A DNA stretch of 9,778 nt from Propionibacteriaceae bacterium (GTDB taxonomy: Bacteria > Actinomycetota > Actinomycetes > Propionibacteriales > Propionibacteriaceae). Made by a program: the position numbers and the translations under genes. A model generated the notes under the pieces. The model was not told the origin of the DNA. It did not search any database and worked only from the letters and a program-made list of their open reading frames with translations. Position 1 is the first letter of the stretch. Each line of letters starts with the position of its first letter. This document shows positions 6,323 to 9,778 of this stretch, one piece after another. The DNA lies in NCBI GenBank assembly GCA_009778535.1, contig WRJP01000066.1:1-9778 (forward strand), read 5' to 3'.

Positions 6323-7330
6323 TTACTTCTTCAGTAACATATCGAATTCTGCGAGGATCGGCGTGTAGTCGTCGAAACCCTGCTTGGCATACGCACGGGC
6401 GTCAGCACCATTGAGGTACCTTACCAACTCGTTAGTAGCAATGAACTTTTCCTGCAATTCGGGCTCCTCAAGGGCTAGCTTCAATGCATCTTCGTAGGCC
6501 TTGCGAATATTTTCTGGCAGGTTTGGAGGAGCCATCATAGAAGCCGGGTTCATCACCTTGTAGCCATACTTATCAATAGACTTCGGGATGTTCATCTCTT
6601 CAAGTAGCGGCCAAGAAGCTGACTCGATCATCAACGGACGAACCTCGCCAGACTTGATGTATTCAATGATTGCACCAGCAGACGAGTTAGCCATGTGACC
6701 ATTTCCAGAAAGCAACTGTGTGACCTGCTCAGCGCCACCGTCAGTTGGCAACGTGCGGTAGTTCAAGTTGCCGCCAACGGCCTTGTTGAACATTGCTGTA
6801 GCGATATCGGGAACACCGAAACCGCCAGATGTAACGTCCATCAAAGTGGGGTTACCAGGTGTGGTGCCATAGGCAACTAAATCTTCAATCGTTTGCCATG
6901 GCGAAGATGCCATCACTAAGCGGCCTGCAACAGACTCGTGAGTGGAGCCGATGAACACCATCTCGAAGGGATCAAAACCGATGTCGGTAGTCTGCGGGAT
7001 GAGCACCTGAATCGAACCCGAAGCTAGCAGAATGGTCAAACCATCTGCTGGCGAGTTGAATGCTTCCAAAGTGCCAACAGTGCCATTGGAACCGGTGACG
7101 TTGTCCACGATGATCGGCTTGCCAAGAGTTCTTGACATATGATCGGCAACTAGACGTCCGATGGTGTCGGTGGCGCCGCCAGCGGCGTAAGGAATGATCA
7201 GGCGAACCGGACCAGACGGTGTCCAAGCCTCATCAGATGGACCTGGGTCGGTCGTGCCACCGCACCCAACAAATAGACTTAGAGCAGCGGCTGCAGCTAC
7301 AGCCGCGGCTCCCCAACGCTTTGTAGACAT
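6323..7330 (-). CDS. tctC: Tripartite tricarboxylate transporter solute-binding lipoprotein TctC
   Basis: Extracytoplasmic solute receptor of the TctC/Bug family, 335 residues. It has a lipoprotein signal peptide: basic STKRW, an alanine-rich hydrophobic core and SLFVGC with lipidated Cys23, followed by a polar linker (GGTTDPGPSDE). Phe at -3 of the lipobox is slightly unusual. The mature part shows family marks: VRLIIPYAAGGATDTIGRLVADHM, GKPIIVDNVTGSNGTVGTLEAFNSPADGLTILLAS, GGAEQVTQLLSGNGHMANSS and a C-terminal FDMLLKK. The ligand is probably a carboxylate; sequence does not say which. ATG at 7330 has an AAAGGA site about 6 nt upstream. It sits between tctA and tctB, separated from tctA by 101 nt containing stem-loops. 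Confidence 0.95.
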   Translation of the reverse strand: MSTKRWGAAAVAAAAALSLFVGCGGTTDPGPSDEAWTPSGPVRLIIPYAAGGATDTIGRLVADHMSRTLGKPIIVDNVTGSNGTVGTLEAFNSPADGLTILLASGSIQVLIPQTTDIGFDPFEMVFIGSTHESVAGRLVMASSPWQTIEDLVAYGTTPGNPTLMDVTSGGFGVPDIATAMFNKAVGGNLNYRTLPTDGGAEQVTQLLSGNGHMANSSAGAIIEYIKSGEVRPLMIESASWPLLEEMNIPKSIDKYGYKVMNPASMMAPPNLPENIRKAYEDALKLALEEPELQEKFIATNELVRYLNGADARAYAKQGFDDYTPILAEFDMLLKK

Positions 7331-7431
7331 TTAATGTCCTTTCTTTTATCAAGTTTCACCTCACACCCAAGCGAGGTGTTTTCACAACAAATCAACACTT
7401 TTTTCGGCTCTTGTTAGAGCCTACATTTGAC
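7331..7431 (-). other. tctA-tctC intergenic stem-loops
   Basis: This 101 nt spacer contains two inverted repeats: CACCTC-N10-GAGGTG (7357-7378) and GGCTCT-TGTT-AGAGCC (7406-7421). Neither has a T-run on its downstream side in the direction of transcription, so they do not look like terminators. They may block 3' exonucleases or set RNA cleavage, letting tctC be made at a different level from tctA. I see no good separate promoter for tctC. Confidence 0.5.
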
Positions 7432-8973
7432 TTATTCACCATCGGTTCCAACTACCTTGATAGCTTTGTCGATACTGGTTTTTTTGCCAAACACCTTCTT
7501 TACTAAACCGAGCCAAATAGGAGAGGTCAGGATCAGCATAGCCAGTGCCAAGAAGGTTATTGAGATTGGTCCTCTAAACAGCGCGCTGCCATCCCCAGTG
7601 AGCGCAATAGATTGCCGCAGCGATTTTTCAATCATGGGGCCGAGGATAAGGGTTAGAATGATCGGCACCACCGGGAAGTCAAGTTCCTTGGCGATATAAC
7701 CAAACACTCCAAATATCAGCAGCGATACCACATCGAACATATTATGTCGCACCGAATACGATCCGATCATCGTTAACGCTAGTACCGTCGGGAATAAGAT
7801 GTTGTAGGGCACGGCAGTAATCTTCACCCAGATTCGTACCAGTGGCAGGTTAAGAATCAACATGATGAAGTTCCCGATAATCATCGAAACGATGATTCCC
7901 CACACCATCTCTGGCTTTTCGGCCATCAACCGCGGCCCTGGGGTCAACCCTTGCAGCATGAACGCCCCCATTAGGACTGCAAGCGTGGGAGAACCTGGGA
8001 TGCCAAGAGTGAACATGGGCACGAAAGCTGAGTTTGCAAAAGCGTTGTTCCCGGTTTCCGGGCCGGCGACACCTTGGATGGCGCCTTTCCCGAACCGTTC
8101 GGGGGTCTTCGACATTTTCTGCTCCATGGAGTAGGACATGATCGTTGGAGTTACAGTGCCAATACCAGGAATGATGCCAGTGAATACGCCGATCAAACCG
8201 CCGCGCACAATCGTCGCCCAAGTGTCTTTAAGGTCTTGGAGTCGAACCATATCGCGCATCCGCAACCCCTTGCCCGAAGCCACCATTTGTGATGGTTTAG
8301 CGTGCGCGTGGCGCAATATCTCGCCGACCCCAAAAACCCCCATGACAACCGGGACGAAATCGAGACCGGAATATAGCGGGAGGAAGTTGAAGGTAAAGCG
8401 GAGTTGTCCAGTGAACAGATCCGCACCGGGCAGGATTAGTAGCAGTCCGAATAGCCCCGAGACCACCCCAACCAATACTGACCTACCGCCGATGCCGACT
8501 AGCAAACTCAATCCAAAGATCAACAGTGCAAACATCTCGGGCGGACCAAAACTCAAGGCGACCTTCGCTAATGGAGTGGCGGCACAGATTAACAGCACTG
8601 TGCCGAAAAGGCCACCGGCGAACGAGCCGATAGCCGCAATTCCCAATGCAGAGCCACCTCGCCCCTGTTTAGCCATCTGGAAGCCGTCAATGGCTGTAAT
8701 CGCTGAAGAACCCTCTCCCGGAACGCCGATCAGTACCGCCGAGATTGTGCCACCGTAAATGGAGCCATAGTAGATGGCCGCCAGCATGATGATTGCACCA
8801 GTCGGATCGAGGTAGAACGTCAGTGGAAGTAATACCGACATTCCAGCAATTGGTCCAAGTCCAGGAAGGATTCCGATTATCTGTCCCAGGATGCAGCCGA
8901 CTAGGGCATACACTAAGTTGCCGGGCTGAAGCGCAGTCGCAAAGCCCATTAACACGTATTCCAGTGTCTCCAC
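7432..8973 (-). CDS. tctA: Tripartite tricarboxylate transporter, large membrane subunit TctA
   Basis: Large channel-forming membrane subunit, 513 residues, the usual length of about 500 with some ten or more hydrophobic segments. The family's internal two-fold repeat is visible: ILPGLGPIAG (35-44) and GVPGEGSSA (83-91) in the first half correspond to IIPGIGTVTP (267-276) and GIPGSPTLA (324-332) in the second. Other marks are AIYYGSIYGGTISAVLIG and GPETGNNAFANSAFVPM. The protein begins METLEYVLMGFATALQPGNLVYALVG, typical of the family, supporting the GTG start at 8973. The ribosome site AAGGCG about 7 nt upstream is modest; an internal ATG at 8949 would remove conserved residues. It is first in the operon, 100 nt after iclR on the same strand, behind its own operator-like site. 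Confidence 0.96.
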   Translation of the reverse strand: METLEYVLMGFATALQPGNLVYALVGCILGQIIGILPGLGPIAGMSVLLPLTFYLDPTGAIIMLAAIYYGSIYGGTISAVLIGVPGEGSSAITAIDGFQMAKQGRGGSALGIAAIGSFAGGLFGTVLLICAATPLAKVALSFGPPEMFALLIFGLSLLVGIGGRSVLVGVVSGLFGLLLILPGADLFTGQLRFTFNFLPLYSGLDFVPVVMGVFGVGEILRHAHAKPSQMVASGKGLRMRDMVRLQDLKDTWATIVRGGLIGVFTGIIPGIGTVTPTIMSYSMEQKMSKTPERFGKGAIQGVAGPETGNNAFANSAFVPMFTLGIPGSPTLAVLMGAFMLQGLTPGPRLMAEKPEMVWGIIVSMIIGNFIMLILNLPLVRIWVKITAVPYNILFPTVLALTMIGSYSVRHNMFDVVSLLIFGVFGYIAKELDFPVVPIILTLILGPMIEKSLRQSIALTGDGSALFRGPISITFLALAMLILTSPIWLGLVKKVFGKKTSIDKAIKVVGTDGE

Positions 8974-9008
8974 TATTTCACGCCTTACACTCGAATCGAC
9001 AAAAAACC

Positions 9009-9033
9009 GTTCGCATCGCGTACTGGTGTACGC
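9009..9033 (-). promoter_or_regulatory. Candidate IclR (PcaR-type) operator of the tctACB operon
   Basis: The plus strand reads GTTCGC-ATC-GCGTAC (9009-9023), then after 4 nt GTACGC (9028-9033). The second and third half-sites also form a perfect inverted repeat, GCGTAC-TGGT-GTACGC. Compared with 4277-4301, 16 of 18 half-site positions agree while none of the 7 spacer positions do, the pattern expected of a conserved protein-binding site. It lies 35 nt before the tctA start codon, in the same orientation to its gene as the site at 4277. Confidence 0.6.
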
Positions 9034-9047
9034 AATACATTCACGTT

Positions 9048-9077
9048 ATTGTGACAGCACAACCAACCCTTGGTCAA
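9048..9077 (-). promoter_or_regulatory. Possible tctA promoter
   Basis: On the minus strand TTGACC (plus 9072-9077, five of six) overlaps the iclR stop codon and is followed after 18 nt by CACAAT (plus 9048-9053, four of six). The start would lie near 9041, with the operator-like palindrome 24 nt beyond the -10. A small inverted repeat TTGTG-ACAG-CACAA (9049-9062) overlaps it. The match is weak; the matching geometry at the other two promoters is the main support. Confidence 0.35.
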
Positions 9078-9778
9078 GACAGCACCACCGGCGAGCCCGT
9101 ACCAACCACCAATAAATCACGTTCAATAGCCCTAGCATGCTGAGTCAACGGCTGAATTAGGTCAGCTACCATCGGCTTAACATCTCCGGTAAAACTTGGG
9201 AATGAGACATTAAGCGCAGCCAGCGGACGCCTATCAGCGCCCATGATTGGCACCGCAACGGCATACAACCCCAACTCCAATTCCTGGTCAATCACGCAAT
9301 ATCCGAGCTTGCGTACATTAGCAAGCTCTGCACGTAGCGAATCCATATCTGTGATGCTTTTTTCGGTGAAAGCCGTAAACTCAACATCTTCGAGAAAAAC
9401 GTCTAGCTCTCGCTGCGGCAAAAACGCCAACATTGCCCTACCCATGGAGGTGCTGACAGCCGGAAAGCGTGTTCCAACATGGATATTTACCGACATGATT
9501 CGCCTAGTAGCAACCCGAGCTACGTAGACAATGTCTTTATTTTCTAGCACCGAAACCGAAGATGCGGTACCAGTCTGATTTGCCAAATGCTCCAAGTACG
9601 GCAAAGCGACATCGGGAATTGTGAGTGCGGACAAATAGGCATGTCCTAACTCCAAGATTTGCGGGCGAAGCGAAAACTTTCGTCCATTTGAGCGGACATA
9701 GCCCAAGGTTTCCAACGTCAACAAGAAACGCCTTGCGGCCGCACGAGTCAATCCAGCCCGAGCAGCTACCTCGCTCAG
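9074..9778 (-). CDS. IclR-family regulator, PcaR/PcaU/PobR branch (5' end beyond window)
   Basis: Transcription factor with an N-terminal winged helix-turn-helix and a C-terminal IclR effector-binding domain. The frame is open through the right edge, so the TTG at 9751 is not the start: the upstream codons encode LSEVAARAG, the beginning of the helix-turn-helix that continues as LTRAAARRFLLTLETLGYV. About 25-35 N-terminal residues are missing; 234 are present. The effector domain has VARVATRRIMSVNIHVGTRFPAVSTSMGRAMLA and the signature GYCVIDQELELGLYAVAVPI. RRIMSVN with TSMGR and DQELELGL is, from memory, characteristic of the beta-ketoadipate regulators (PcaR, PcaU, PobR), which sense aromatic acids or 3-oxoadipate. 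It lies upstream of tctA on the same strand and is the obvious candidate to bind the palindromes at 9009, 4277 and 4501. Confidence 0.93.
   Translation of the reverse strand: MSEVAARAGLTRAAARRFLLTLETLGYVRSNGRKFSLRPQILELGHAYLSALTIPDVALPYLEHLANQTGTASSVSVLENKDIVYVARVATRRIMSVNIHVGTRFPAVSTSMGRAMLAFLPQRELDVFLEDVEFTAFTEKSITDMDSLRAELANVRKLGYCVIDQELELGLYAVAVPIMGADRRPLAALNVSFPSFTGDVKPMVADLIQPLTQHARAIERDLLVVGTGSPVVLS

Noticed and set aside
7406..7421. GGCTCT-TGTT-AGAGCC hairpin as a terminator after tctA
   Set aside because: In the direction of transcription the stem is followed by an A-run, not a T-run.
9041..9054. TCAC-N6-GTGA as a CRP/GlxR site
   Set aside because: The half-sites are in the opposite order to the TGTGA-N6-TCACA consensus.
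1..9778. CRISPR arrays, tRNA or rRNA genes, insertion sequences, phage or toxin-antitoxin genes
   Set aside because: No spaced direct repeats, cloverleaf-like segments, transposase motifs or terminal repeats were seen; nearly all sequence is accounted for by the metabolic, transport and regulatory genes.

Overview
This 9.8 kb window is a catabolic gene cluster for an unknown carboxylic acid. Organism: the sequence resembles a moderate-GC actinobacterium. The reasons are GC slightly above half by eye, strong AGGAGG-type ribosome sites, frequent GTG starts, a one-chain dihydroxyacetone-kinase-family enzyme of an actinobacterial type, and separate MaoC hotdog subunits. No marker gene allows a genus call.

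Layout from left to right. (1) A leftward operon holds, in transcription order, the two subunits of a 3-oxoacid CoA-transferase (4235-2914), a fused DhaK-DhaL kinase (2859-1159) and a PcaF-like beta-ketoacyl-CoA thiolase (1130 to the left edge, cut at the second catalytic cysteine). (2) A 355 bp divergent regulatory region lies at 4236-4590. (3) A rightward pair encodes small MaoC-type hotdog proteins (4591-5531), probably one heteromeric acyl-CoA hydratase/dehydratase. (4) A 24-bp perfect-stem hairpin at 5551-5602 acts as a two-way terminator between convergent operons. (5) A leftward operon carries a tripartite tricarboxylate transporter in the order tctA-tctC-tctB (8973-5620). (6) An IclR-family regulator of the PcaR/PcaU/PobR branch runs off the right edge (9778-9074).

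Likely joint function (inference): TctABC imports a carboxylate. The CoA-transferase activates it or a 3-oxo derivative, the MaoC pair hydrates or dehydrates a CoA ester, and the thiolase cleaves a 3-oxoacyl-CoA. Thiolase, CoA-transferase and regulator all resemble beta-ketoadipate pathway parts, but no ring-cleavage genes are visible, and a kinase for a hydroxyketone such as dihydroxyacetone or erythrulose sits inside the operon. That combination matches no pathway I can name.

All three operon promoters carry a matching 15-bp palindrome, GTTC(G/T)C-N3-GCGNAC, placed 21-24 nt downstream of a candidate -10 box. Two of them also share a third half-site at the same +19 offset. This suggests that one regulator, probably the IclR protein encoded here, controls the three operons together.
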